From positions 2,444,001 through 2,508,000 of the forward strand of contig NZ_CP082333.1 of NCBI RefSeq assembly GCF_019890935.1: a stretch of DNA of 64,000 bases. The letters run 5' to 3'. Positions within the stretch are counted from its first letter, which is position 1. Each line of letters begins with the position of its first letter. Shown in pieces: positions 1-7,700 of this stretch. Source of the DNA: Exiguobacterium acetylicum. Lineage in GTDB: Bacteria; Bacillota; Bacilli; Exiguobacteriales; Exiguobacteriaceae. Position numbers and translations under genes: made by a program. Below the pieces are notes generated by a model that was not told the DNA's origin, did not search any database, and saw only the letters and a list, made by a program, of their open reading frames with translations.

Positions 1-266
1 GAACCGTCCTGAGCATCGTTTACTGTCCCAAGCGTCTCGTGCTGTGCTGCAAGATCCGCCACGTATTGATTCGCAAGGCAGGTCGAGATCATCAAGACGT
101 CGACAAGCTCCAAGCGAAGGGCTTCTAAATCATTTTGTTCCAGTGCTTCTCCGACCTCACCGACTTCTTCCGTCAGGCGTGCGAGACCAGATAGCGGCCG
201 AAAATAACCGCCGAGTGAGCGAATCGTCGCATCAACCTTTTGTTGCAGTGTCTTCATCTGTTCCAT
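1..266 (-). CDS. MazG-like nucleotide pyrophosphohydrolase domain protein (partial)
   Basis: The reverse strand is open from an ATG at 264-266 to the window edge, so the C-terminus is missing (88 codons visible). The reading has the acidic EEVGEVGEAL helix motif followed about 20 residues later by ELVDVLMI, the E-x-x-E plus E-x-x-D metal-binding pattern of the all-alpha MazG/dUTPase NTP pyrophosphatase fold. Such proteins hydrolyse non-canonical or surplus NTPs to NMP and pyrophosphate. A GGAGGG box lies 8 nt before the chosen ATG; a second ATG three codons later is possible. It overlaps the end of the upstream small gene by 35 nt, suggesting co-transcription. The family is likely; the substrate is unknown. 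Confidence 0.75.
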   Translation of the reverse strand, partial: MEQMKTLQQKVDATIRSLGGYFRPLSGLARLTEEVGEVGEALEQNDLEALRLELVDVLMISTCLANQYVADLAAQHETLGTVNDAQDG

Positions 267-417
267 CTGTCTGACCCTCCACGATTGCTTGGCGTACGTG
301 CATTTCTGTCTCTTGTTTGACGCGTTGCGTAAACGCCTGATTTTTCTTCCATTCCCGGATTCCGACAGATGTCGCAGCAATCAACGCAGCAATTACTCCG
401 ATTTCTCTTTTACGCAT
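232..417 (-). CDS. Small hypothetical protein with N-terminal hydrophobic segment
   Basis: A 61-aa reading frame starts at the ATG (415-417) preceded by AAAAGGAGGAGAT, a strong ribosome binding site. The first residues MRKREIGVIAALIAATSVG form a short hydrophobic stretch that could be a membrane anchor, followed by a charged, Gln/Glu-rich tail. No family is recognised. It overlaps the MazG-like gene by 35 nt and is probably in the same transcript. A longer frame exists upstream but has no ribosome binding site. Confidence 0.55.
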   Translation of the reverse strand: MRKREIGVIAALIAATSVGIREWKKNQAFTQRVKQETEMHVRQAIVEGQTDGTDEDTATKG

Positions 418-510
418 CGAGATCTCCTCCTTTTGAATGACTCGTTCCCTACCTAAACATGATATGATGATATCAATTAATTCTACATAATCCAGTAAGA
501 GGTGTTGCTT

Positions 511-1635
511 GTGTCGACTGAACGTCTTTGGCAAATGGCCCGGTTCCTGACGGTGATCTTCGCCTTCTTAATTGGTGGATGGTTACTCATCCGCCTCTCG
601 TCCATCTTGTATCCATTCGTCTTTGCGTTTCTGCTTGCCCTTTTCAGCCGACCGCTCGTCGATTTCTTCCAAAAGCGGTTACGGATCAATCGTGGATGGG
701 GTGCGTTGTTATCAATCATTTTAATCAGTGGCCTATTAGTTGGTTCCCTCGCCTTGATCATCATGCAGTTGATTCGCGGTCTTGTGTTCGTCGCCAATCA
801 ATTACCGGCGCAAATTCAAGAGTTGAGCCTGTATTTTCAAAAGCTCTACAATGAAAAACTGGCACCAATTTGGAACGATGCTTCGGAAGCCTTACGCTCA
901 CTGGAACCATCGCAACAAAACACGGTCCAAAACAGTATCCAATCCCTCGGTAGTTCACTTGCGAGTGCGATTGGTGAAGGATCAAAAAGTATCGCCATGA
1001 TGCTACAAACGGTCCTTGCAACGTTGCCATCGATTGCATTAATTTTCGTCATCGTCCTACTCGCTTGGTTCTTCATCGCAAAAGATTGGCACCAATACGA
1101 GATGCGATTGAAACGTTATGAGATGCTTCCTTGGTTCGCTCGTTTCGAGTCAGTCTTCTTGAGTTTACGGTCTGCCTTGTTTGGCTACATCAAAGCACAG
1201 TTCACCTTGATTACGATCACGTTCTTCATCGTCTTGATCGGTTTGTTCGTCATTGGTGTCGAGCATCCGTTTGCAGTCGCGTTTATCGCTGCCTTTTTCG
1301 ATATCTTGCCGTATCTTGGTACTGGTTCCGTCTTCTTGCCTTGGATCGCTTACTCCTTGATTACCGGAGATACGACACTTGCGATTGGTCTCGGGATTCT
1401 GTATGCTCTCGTCATTCTCCAGCGCAACATCATGGAACCGAAAATCGTCGGCGACAACATCGGGATTCAACCGATCACGGCCTTGATCGCACTGTTCGTC
1501 GGGATCAAATTCTTTGGTGTCTTCGGACTGATTCTCGGACCATTGATCGCTGTTATCTTAAAAGCACTCTACAACGCCCAGATTTTCCATTATATTTGGG
1601 ACTTCGTCAAAGGATCACCCACACCATTTCGGTGA
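511..1635 (+). CDS. AI-2E family membrane permease
   Basis: A 374-aa polytopic membrane protein of the AI-2E (UPF0118, TqsA/YhhQ-like) family. The pattern is typical: two N-terminal helices (FLTVIFAFLIGGWLLI and the next), a hydrophilic central region at about residues 90-150, and a cluster of C-terminal helices containing HPFAVAFIAAFFDILPYLG and the conserved NIMEPKIVGDNIGIQP block. Family members export autoinducer-2 or act as ion or solute permeases; the substrate cannot be told here. The GTG at 511 was chosen because AGAGGTG lies 6-7 nt before it; an in-frame GTG at 502 is possible. Its 3' end overlaps the convergent DUF429 gene by 21 bp. Confidence 0.85.
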   Translation: MSTERLWQMARFLTVIFAFLIGGWLLIRLSSILYPFVFAFLLALFSRPLVDFFQKRLRINRGWGALLSIILISGLLVGSLALIIMQLIRGLVFVANQLPAQIQELSLYFQKLYNEKLAPIWNDASEALRSLEPSQQNTVQNSIQSLGSSLASAIGEGSKSIAMMLQTVLATLPSIALIFVIVLLAWFFIAKDWHQYEMRLKRYEMLPWFARFESVFLSLRSALFGYIKAQFTLITITFFIVLIGLFVIGVEHPFAVAFIAAFFDILPYLGTGSVFLPWIAYSLITGDTTLAIGLGILYALVILQRNIMEPKIVGDNIGIQPITALIALFVGIKFFGVFGLILGPLIAVILKALYNAQIFHYIWDFVKGSPTPFR

Positions 1636-1648
1636 GGGTGATTTTTTT
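1613..1648 (+). terminator. Intrinsic terminator of the AI-2E permease gene
   Basis: The hairpin ATCACCC / GGGTGAT with an inner CACC/GGTG pairing is followed by seven T residues. The stop codon lies inside the hairpin. Confidence 0.8.
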
Positions 1649-2283
1649 GGTACAGCTGCATATAACGGATATCCTTCCGCGTCCACCGGTCGACTCGCTG
1701 GTAAGTAATCACACGGAAAACGGGCGCCCGTCGCAAGCAGACAAGCGTCGAGCCAATCATCCATCGCAACATGCGACTTATGTTGTTCCCACAGCGGTGG
1801 ACAATCAAAACGCTTTAGTAATTCGATTCGTTCCTCAATGCCTTCGGTCGTCTTCTTTGAAAAACGTGCCGGATGACCGGCGAGTCGCGCGAAACAGACT
1901 TCCGGATGGGCTTCAATCATCTCCGTTCGATATACACTGCGAACTTCTCTGATTTTCGGTAATAGATACCACGCTTGTTTTGAAAGCCCGATCCCCGCAT
2001 GTTGTTTCGCTAAATCATTTGCTTCCATATAGGTTGAGGCTGTCAGCGCACTGAGAAACGGGGCATTAAAGACACTGCTCGTTCGCCCAGGGCGTAATTC
2101 CTGTCGCAACAGTTGATCCGTTTCGCGTCGTCCTTCCGTTAAACCAATCGGCATATCGACCCAAATCCGGTCAGCTCTAGGGATATTTGCAAGTGTCGGT
2201 TCGACCGATCCCGTATAACGACCGTTTTCGTACATAACGACGACCCAGCCCGCCTTTGCCGCATCAATTCCGATGACGATCAT
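1615..2283 (-). CDS. DUF429 family protein
   Basis: A 222-aa protein that begins MIVIGIDAAKAGWVV and carries IWVDMPIGL and VFNAPFLSAL, hallmarks of the DUF429 family (RNase H-like fold predicted nucleases). The aspartates in GIDAAK and VDMPIG are the likely metal-binding residues. No experimental role is established for the family. The ATG at 2281-2283 follows a GGGAG box by about 8 nt. It overlaps the preceding 56-aa gene by 20 nt, so it is probably translated from the pepA transcript. Convergent with the AI-2E permease. Confidence 0.8.
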   Translation of the reverse strand: MIVIGIDAAKAGWVVVMYENGRYTGSVEPTLANIPRADRIWVDMPIGLTEGRRETDQLLRQELRPGRTSSVFNAPFLSALTASTYMEANDLAKQHAGIGLSKQAWYLLPKIREVRSVYRTEMIEAHPEVCFARLAGHPARFSKKTTEGIEERIELLKRFDCPPLWEQHKSHVAMDDWLDACLLATGARFPCDYLPASRPVDAEGYPLYAAVPKKSPSPKWCG

Positions 2284-2434
2284 TCGTCTTCTCCCGGAAA
2301 GAACGCAGTAGTGATAAGACGGTGAAGATACCGATGAACGTCGCGAGACCGAGCGATAGACGGTCGCGCGCATCCATATACCAGACGATGGCAAGAATCG
2401 TCAACAAGACACCGAGTAGATTCCAACGTCTCAT
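2264..2434 (-). CDS. Small two-helix membrane protein, coupled to pepA
   Basis: A 56-aa frame whose ATG overlaps the pepA stop codon in an ATGA arrangement (2431-2434), a classical sign of translational coupling. The protein starts MRRWNLLGVLLTILAIVWYM, followed by a short charged loop (DARDRLS) and a second hydrophobic helix (LGLATFIGIFTVLSLL). Its C-terminus overlaps the DUF429 gene by 20 nt. No family recognised. The position between two real genes with overlaps on both sides supports it as a true gene. Confidence 0.6.
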   Translation of the reverse strand: MRRWNLLGVLLTILAIVWYMDARDRLSLGLATFIGIFTVLSLLRSFREKTNDRHRN

Positions 2435-3843
2435 TTTTCTTGCTCGACGAATCGATACAGACTACGAACCATAACGCCTGTCGCTCCTTTTGGACCAATC
2501 TCAGACGCTTGATTCTGTTCCGATGTTCCCGCGATATCGAGGTGTAGCCAAGGTGTGTCACCGACGAATTCCCCGACGAACGCACCACCGAAGATCATAT
2601 GTCCCATGCGTCCCGGTGAGTTGTTCAAGTCTGCGACTTCCGAACGGCGGACTTGTTTGATGAACGCATCAACATATGGCATTTGCCAAACCATCTCATT
2701 CGTTTCTTTCGTCACCTGTTCAAAGCGTTCGTAAAGTGACGCATCGTTCGTCAACGCACCAGTGATTTCTGTTCCAAGCGCGACAAGGACACCGCCTGTC
2801 AACGTTGCGAGATCGATGATCGCTTTAGGTTGATACTCTTTCACGTACGTGACTGCGTCAGCAAGGACAAGCCGTCCTTCGGCATCCGTGTTCAAGACTT
2901 CGATCGTTTTTCCTGCCATCGACGTGATGACGTCATCCGGCTTGAAGGCATCCCCGGAAATCATATTGTCCGTTGCCGGAATGACACCGATGACGTGAAC
3001 ATCTGGCTTCAGTTGACCGAGTGCTTCGAATAAGCCGAGAACCGCTGCCGCTCCCCCCATGTCGCCTTTCATCCCAACGATCCCGTCTTTCGGTTTGATG
3101 GAATAACCACCTGTATCGAATGTGACGCCCTTCCCGACGACCGCGATCGGTGCTTCTGCTGATCCTTTATATTCAAGGACGATCAATTTCGGTGGAATGA
3201 CGGATCCTTGGTTGACGGCAAGCAAGGCGCCCATCCCGAGTGCTTCCATCTCTTCCTTATCGATGATCCGGAGATCATGCCCATGACGTTCCGCGATGAA
3301 ACGTGCTTCGTCCGCAAGCGCTGGCGCCGTCAAAAGATTCCCTGGCATCGTTACGAGACGACGCGCTAAGTTCGTCGCTTCACCTAAGACCGTACCACGA
3401 AGGACGGCTTCGTCATCAGAAGGTAAGACCGTCAGTTGTAACGTATATGATTTCGAAGGCGACGTCTTATAATGTTTGACCTCATATGTAGCGAGGGTGA
3501 ATGTCTCAGCAATCAGCTCGACCGGTTGTCCCGGGAATGTCGTCGCATCAACTGTGACATGTTCTAAGCGACGGGCTTTCACATGCTGTGCTGCTTTTCC
3601 GAGTAAGCGACGTAACTCATCTTGCGAAAGCTGATCAACTTTCCCGAGCCCAACGAACAAGACACGTGCCACGTCTCCCGATAATGTCGGCAACAGTCGG
3701 AGTTCTCCGCGTTTCGTTGAAATATCGCCCTGACGGACCCACTCTTCTAGTTTGTCACCATACAGTGCCTGTAACCGTTCATCGAGCGGTTGATTTCCAG
3801 AAATCCCGACAACGAGTACATCTACGGATTGATTCGTTTGCAT
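2431..3843 (-). CDS. pepA: Leucyl aminopeptidase (M17)
   Basis: A 470-aa cytosolic metallo-aminopeptidase that releases N-terminal amino acids, preferably leucine, from peptides. The M17 signature NTDAEGRL is at residues 318-325, and the catalytic lysine region GKGVTFDTGGYSIKP is at about 237-251; these residues bind the two metal ions. Length and domain order (variable N-terminal macro-like domain, catalytic C-terminal domain) are usual. A strong RBS (AAAGGGGGAG) precedes the ATG. Two small genes follow on the same strand with overlaps. A promoter-like sequence and a cre-like site lie just upstream. Confidence 0.93.
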   Translation of the reverse strand: MQTNQSVDVLVVGISGNQPLDERLQALYGDKLEEWVRQGDISTKRGELRLLPTLSGDVARVLFVGLGKVDQLSQDELRRLLGKAAQHVKARRLEHVTVDATTFPGQPVELIAETFTLATYEVKHYKTSPSKSYTLQLTVLPSDDEAVLRGTVLGEATNLARRLVTMPGNLLTAPALADEARFIAERHGHDLRIIDKEEMEALGMGALLAVNQGSVIPPKLIVLEYKGSAEAPIAVVGKGVTFDTGGYSIKPKDGIVGMKGDMGGAAAVLGLFEALGQLKPDVHVIGVIPATDNMISGDAFKPDDVITSMAGKTIEVLNTDAEGRLVLADAVTYVKEYQPKAIIDLATLTGGVLVALGTEITGALTNDASLYERFEQVTKETNEMVWQMPYVDAFIKQVRRSEVADLNNSPGRMGHMIFGGAFVGEFVGDTPWLHLDIAGTSEQNQASEIGPKGATGVMVRSLYRFVEQEK

Positions 3844-3873
3844 ATAAAACTCCCCCTTTGACTAGTATCTATT

Positions 3874-3902
3874 AGTATGAAGTGTTTTCAGTCATTTTCC
3901 AA
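3874..3902 (-). promoter_or_regulatory. Candidate sigma-A promoter of pepA
   Basis: Reverse strand TTGGAA, 17-bp spacer, CATACT. It lies about 30-60 bp upstream of the pepA ATG. Confidence 0.5.
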
Positions 3903-3922
3903 CTGATAGCCTCTCGACTGAC

Positions 3923-3936
3923 CGCAAACGCTTTCA
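3923..3936 (-). promoter_or_regulatory. cre-like catabolite responsive element
   Basis: Reverse strand TGAAAGCGTTTGCG matches the CcpA cre consensus (TGNAARCGNWWNCA) except at the last base. It lies about 20 bp upstream of the pepA promoter candidate and 260 bp upstream of ptsI. Which gene it serves is not known. Confidence 0.4.
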
Positions 3937-3949
3937 CTACTTCTGTTCG

Positions 3950-3984
3950 ACAATTTGTCGAAATGCTTGGTTTCAAACAATTGT
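3950..3984. promoter_or_regulatory. Imperfect inverted repeat in the pepA-ptsI intergenic region
   Basis: ACAATTTGTCGAAA and TTTCAAACAATTGT form 14-nt arms with three mismatches around a 7-nt loop, with no T-tract. A TATGAT hexamer (3999-4004) follows but has no good -35. The region 3844-4196 otherwise holds no convincing gene. Its right part (4030-4190) would be a long ptsI leader containing a 12-bp palindrome TATCTATAGATA at 4130-4141. Confidence 0.35.
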
Positions 3985-4196
3985 TGCCCGTTTCACAATA
4001 TGATAGGATTAAACGGGTGAAATGTTGAGACACTTCAAGAAACGATGCGTTTGCTGTTCCGGGAAATGTCTACGTTTTCATTCAAGGGAGAGTGCGCAGA
4101 AGGCTCGTTAAGAGAGAGGCGTTTATGGGTATCTATAGATAGCTAAGAAACGAAGTCGTCGCGTTAAAAAAACTTACTGAAAAGAGGGTAATGCAC

Positions 4197-5921
4197 ATGG
4201 CACAACATATCAAGGGAATTGGCGCTTCTGCAGGGATCGCGATTGCAAAAGCATTCGTGATGGAAACACCGGTCTTTGAGATTCCATCGCACAAAATCGA
4301 GGATGCAGCTGCGGAAAAAGAACGTTTCCAAGCAGCGATCGCAAAATCGAAGACGGAACTCGAAGTCATTCGTGAAAATACCTTACAAGAATTAGGTCCA
4401 GATAAAGCGGAGATCTTCTCGGCTCACCTTCTCATCTTAGAAGATCCGGAAATCGTCAGTCAGGTGAACGCAAAAATCGAGGACGAGCAAGCAAATGCTG
4501 CAAAAGCACTCGATGAAGTCGCAAACATGATGGTCATGATTTTCGAATCAATGGATAACGAATACATGCGCGAACGTGCAGCAGACGTTCGTGACGTCAC
4601 AAAACGGACGATGGCTCACCTTCTCGGTATCACGTTCGTCACTCCAGCTCAAATCAATGAAGAAGTCATCATCATCGCTGAAGACTTGACTCCTTCGGAT
4701 ACAGCTCAATTGAACCGCAAATATGCTAAAGGTTTCGCAACGAACATTGGTGGCCGGACATCGCACTCTGCCATCATGTCACGTTCACTCGAAATCCCAG
4801 CAGTCGTCGGAACAAAAGTCGTCTTGACGGACGTGAAACACGGCGATCTTCTCATCCTTGACGGTGCTGAAGGTGACGTCATCGTCAACCCAAGCGAAGA
4901 GCAAGTGGCTGAGTATGAAGCAAAACGCGCAGCATACATCGCACAAAAAGAAGAGTGGAAAAAACTCAAGAACGAAAAAACAATGACAGCTGACGGTCAT
5001 CACGTCGAGCTCGCTGCAAACATCGGTACACCAAACGATGTCAAAGGCGTTTTGGATAACGGTGCAGAAGCAGTCGGTCTTTACCGTACGGAATTCCTCT
5101 ACATGGATGCAGAGACATTCCCAACGGAAGACGAGCAGTTCACAGCTTACAAAACAGTTCTCGAATCAATGGGCGATAAAAAAGTCGTCATCCGGACACT
5201 CGATATCGGTGGCGATAAAGAATTGTCGTACCTTGATCTCCCACACGAGATGAACCCGTTCCTCGGTTACCGTGCGATCCGTCTCTGTCTCGATCAAACA
5301 GACTTGTTCCGTACGCAATTACGTGCACTTCTTCGTGCAAGTGCATACGGTAAACTCGCTGTCATGTTCCCGATGATCGCAACGATCGAAGAGTTCCGTG
5401 CTGCAAAAGCACTTCTCCTTGAAGAAAAAGCAAACCTTCAAGCTGAAGGTGTCACGGTATCAGAAGACATCGAAGTCGGTATGATGGTCGAGATTCCAGC
5501 AACAGCGGTCATGGCTCGTCAGTTCGCAAAAGAAGTCGACTTCTTCTCTGTCGGAACGAACGATTTGATTCAATACACGATGGCTGCAGACCGGATGAAC
5601 GAAAAAGTATCATACCTGTACCAACCGTTCAACCCAGCGATCTTGAACCTCTTGAACAACGTCATCACTGAAGCACACAAAGCAGGCAAATGGGTCGGCA
5701 TGTGTGGTGAGATGGCAGGAGAAGAATTGGCTCTTCCAATCCTTCTTGGTCTTGGTCTTGATGAGTTCTCGATGTCAGCATCATCTGTCCTTCGCGCACG
5801 TAGCTTGATGACACGCCTCAACAAATCAGAGTGTGAAGCAATCGTTGAGCAAGTACTCGATATGGATACGGCAGAAGAAGTCGTCGACTTCCTTAGCACG
5901 ACTTTCGACATCAAAAAATAA
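4197..5921 (+). CDS. ptsI: Phosphoenolpyruvate-protein phosphotransferase (PTS enzyme I)
   Basis: A 574-aa cytosolic enzyme I, which takes phosphate from PEP onto a histidine and passes it to HPr for all PTS sugars. The phosphorylated His is in [10 protein letters not shown] (about residue 190), and the C-terminal PEP-binding domain has [10 protein letters not shown] and the catalytic Cys in GMCGEMAGE. Length matches the family. The second ATG (4197) has AGAGGG at proper spacing; the ATG two codons earlier is too close to it. Unlike the usual ptsHI pair, no ptsH precedes it; a 353-bp gap does. An intrinsic terminator follows. Confidence 0.95.
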   Translation: MAQHIKGIGASAGIAIAKAFVMETPVFEIPSHKIEDAAAEKERFQAAIAKSKTELEVIRENTLQELGPDKAEIFSAHLLILEDPEIVSQVNAKIEDEQANAAKALDEVANMMVMIFESMDNEYMRERAADVRDVTKRTMAHLLGITFVTPAQINEEVIIIAEDLTPSDTAQLNRKYAKGFATNIGGRTSHSAIMSRSLEIPAVVGTKVVLTDVKHGDLLILDGAEGDVIVNPSEEQVAEYEAKRAAYIAQKEEWKKLKNEKTMTADGHHVELAANIGTPNDVKGVLDNGAEAVGLYRTEFLYMDAETFPTEDEQFTAYKTVLESMGDKKVVIRTLDIGGDKELSYLDLPHEMNPFLGYRAIRLCLDQTDLFRTQLRALLRASAYGKLAVMFPMIATIEEFRAAKALLLEEKANLQAEGVTVSEDIEVGMMVEIPATAVMARQFAKEVDFFSVGTNDLIQYTMAADRMNEKVSYLYQPFNPAILNLLNNVITEAHKAGKWVGMCGEMAGEELALPILLGLGLDEFSMSASSVLRARSLMTRLNKSECEAIVEQVLDMDTAEEVVDFLSTTFDIKK

Positions 5922-5930
5922 GTGTTGTCA

Positions 5931-5966
5931 GACGAATCTGGAGCAATCCAGGTTCGTCTTTTTTTG
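5931..5966 (+). terminator. Terminator of ptsI
   Basis: GACGAATCTGG and CCAGGTTCGTC form an 11-bp stem (one G-T pair) followed by seven T residues. Confidence 0.9.
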
Positions 5967-5974
5967 TCTAATTC

Positions 5975-6020
5975 AACAAAAAAACAACGCCCCTTTCTAA
6001 TAAGAAAGAAGACGTTGTTG
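5975..6020 (-). terminator. Terminator of the MFS efflux gene
   Basis: Reverse strand AACAACGTC...GGGGCGTTGTT with inner TTTCT/AGAAA pairing, followed by a T-run. Confidence 0.75.
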
Positions 6021-6029
6021 AAACGGTGA

Positions 6030-7547
6030 TTATTGAGCTTGCTTCTTCTTCGCTGGCGTTGCTTGTTCCGACAGAATCGGACGCTCGTTCCCCATCAAGA
6101 AGATAAAGATGACACCGAGCACTGCTGGAATCAGCGCCCAGAAATAGACGGTTGAGATCGATTCTGCAAGCGACGTCTTGATTGCTGTCGCGACTTCGGG
6201 TGGCATCTTCGCAAACGCATCAGCCGTTGGGAACTGTCCACCCGACGGCGCTCCACCTTGCGGCAACCGATCCGTTACAGCTGACGTGAACGTCCGTGAT
6301 TGAATGATTCCGAGAACCGTGACACCAAGCGTCATCCCGATTGTCCGGAATGTCGAGCCCATCGAGGTCGCTGCGCCCCGACGTTGCATCTCGATCCCAT
6401 TGATACTTGCTAGATTCAATAGTGAGAAACTAAAGCCAACACCGAAGCCAAGAATGATCATATAAATCGTTACCGCTGTCCGCGATGTCTCAAGCGTCAT
6501 CGTACTAAGGAGATAGACACCGAGTAGGAAGAAGACCGCTGAGACGATCATGACGTTCCGGAATCCAAACTTGTTCGGCAACTGTCCACCCAGTTGCGCC
6601 GAGATGACTGAAGCGATCAACATCGGCATCAGGATCAGACCGGAGTTCGTCGCACTGCCACCAAAGACACCTTGCACGAAAATTGGAATAAACACACTCG
6701 CCGAGATGAAGACGAATCCATAAAAGAACGCAACGCCTTGTGTTGCCGCAAATAAGCGACGGCGGAACAGGCTGAACGTAATGACAGGATCCGCAGCACG
6801 TCGTTCAGCAAATGCGAAGGCAACGAACGCGACGAGTGCTGCTCCGAACAGACCAAGAATTTGTGGCGAAGACCACGCATATTCTTTTCCACCCATTTCA
6901 AGTGCGAGTAAGAATAACACCAATCCGGCGACAAGGGTGAAGGCACCGACATAGTCGATTTTCTGTGTCCGGTGCACCGGTGATTCCTGATAGAAGACCG
7001 TCACGAGACCAAGGGCAATCAAACCAAGTGGAATATTAATGTAAAACACCCAGCGCCAGTCGAGGGAATCCGTTAATAACGCCCCAAGCAATGGTCCGAA
7101 GATACTCGAGATACCGAAAACTGCTCCGAACAATCCACTGACTTTCCCTCGTTTTTCCGGTGGGAAGATATCAAAGATGATCGTAAAGGCAATCGGCATC
7201 AACGCCCCACCACCAAGCCCTTGCAAGGCACGATAGGCAGACAATTCAATGATCGAGTCTGCCATTCCACACAAGATACTCCCTACCATGAAGAGGAGCA
7301 TCCCAAAGAGGAAGAAGCGTTTTCTTCCATACATGTCACTCAGTTTACCGAAGATCGGCATCCCAGCAACGGTTGCGATCATGTAAGCCGACGTGACCCA
7401 TGCATACTGATCAAACCCATTCAGTTCACTGACGATCGTCGGCATCGCTGTCGCAACGATCGTGTTATCCATCGCCGCGACTAAAATCCCGATCAATAAT
7501 CCGATGACGACAGGTGTCGTATTCGTTTTTGTTGTAGTCGAAGACAT
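6030..7547 (-). CDS. MFS drug:H+ antiporter, DHA2 (EmrB/QacA) family
   Basis: A 505-aa inner-membrane efflux pump with 14 predicted helices. It has the DHA2 start (IGILVAAMDNTIVATAMPTI), motif A in GKLSDMYGRKRFFL, the R-A-L-Q-G-LGGG region and motif C in GAVFGISSIFGPLLGALL. Family members expel cationic or lipophilic drugs in exchange for protons; the substrate cannot be predicted. GAGGTG precedes the ATG. Two copies of a 10-bp direct repeat sit just upstream, suggesting control by a local or trans repressor. Alternative annotation: a generic EmrB-type multidrug transporter. Confidence 0.88.
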   Translation of the reverse strand: MSSTTTKTNTTPVVIGLLIGILVAAMDNTIVATAMPTIVSELNGFDQYAWVTSAYMIATVAGMPIFGKLSDMYGRKRFFLFGMLLFMVGSILCGMADSIIELSAYRALQGLGGGALMPIAFTIIFDIFPPEKRGKVSGLFGAVFGISSIFGPLLGALLTDSLDWRWVFYINIPLGLIALGLVTVFYQESPVHRTQKIDYVGAFTLVAGLVLFLLALEMGGKEYAWSSPQILGLFGAALVAFVAFAFAERRAADPVITFSLFRRRLFAATQGVAFFYGFVFISASVFIPIFVQGVFGGSATNSGLILMPMLIASVISAQLGGQLPNKFGFRNVMIVSAVFFLLGVYLLSTMTLETSRTAVTIYMIILGFGVGFSFSLLNLASINGIEMQRRGAATSMGSTFRTIGMTLGVTVLGIIQSRTFTSAVTDRLPQGGAPSGGQFPTADAFAKMPPEVATAIKTSLAESISTVYFWALIPAVLGVIFIFLMGNERPILSEQATPAKKKQAQ

Positions 7548-7572
7548 CGACGCACCTCATTTCTCAAAAAAT

Positions 7573-7598
7573 TAGCTAACTCTTATAATAGCTAACTC
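7573..7598 (-). promoter_or_regulatory. Tandem operator-like direct repeats upstream of the MFS pump
   Basis: TAGCTAACTC occurs at 7573-7582 and again at 7589-7598, a 16-bp period. Each copy contains the palindrome TAGCTA. They lie 26-51 bp before the start codon, a typical repressor position. The regulator is unknown; MarR or TetR type is inference. Confidence 0.5.
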
Positions 7599-7656
7599 AT
7601 TGTATCATCATATGTGCAAAATCTCATTATCAAATGTGCTCTACGATCGTTTTACA

Positions 7657-7689
7657 CAAAAAAAGACGGATCGCTCAGGGCGATCCGTC
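7657..7689 (-). terminator. Terminator of the EIICBA gene
   Basis: Reverse strand GACGGATCGC and GCGATCCGTC form a 10-bp stem with a short loop, then seven T residues. Confidence 0.9.
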
Positions 7690-7700
7690 GCTTTTCTTCT

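Noticed and set aside
511-1635. AI-2 signalling unit formed by the AI-2E permease and luxS
   Set aside because: The two genes are 40 kb apart, and most AI-2E family members are not proven AI-2 transporters.
1131-1952. Long 273-aa frame on the plus strand across the permease end and DUF429 gene
   Set aside because: A shadow frame of two well-supported genes; its translation is rich in Arg/His/Ser with no domain.
4045-4146. A 33-aa frame in the ptsI leader
   Set aside because: The AAGAAACG before the ATG is a poor RBS and the peptide has no leader-peptide character.
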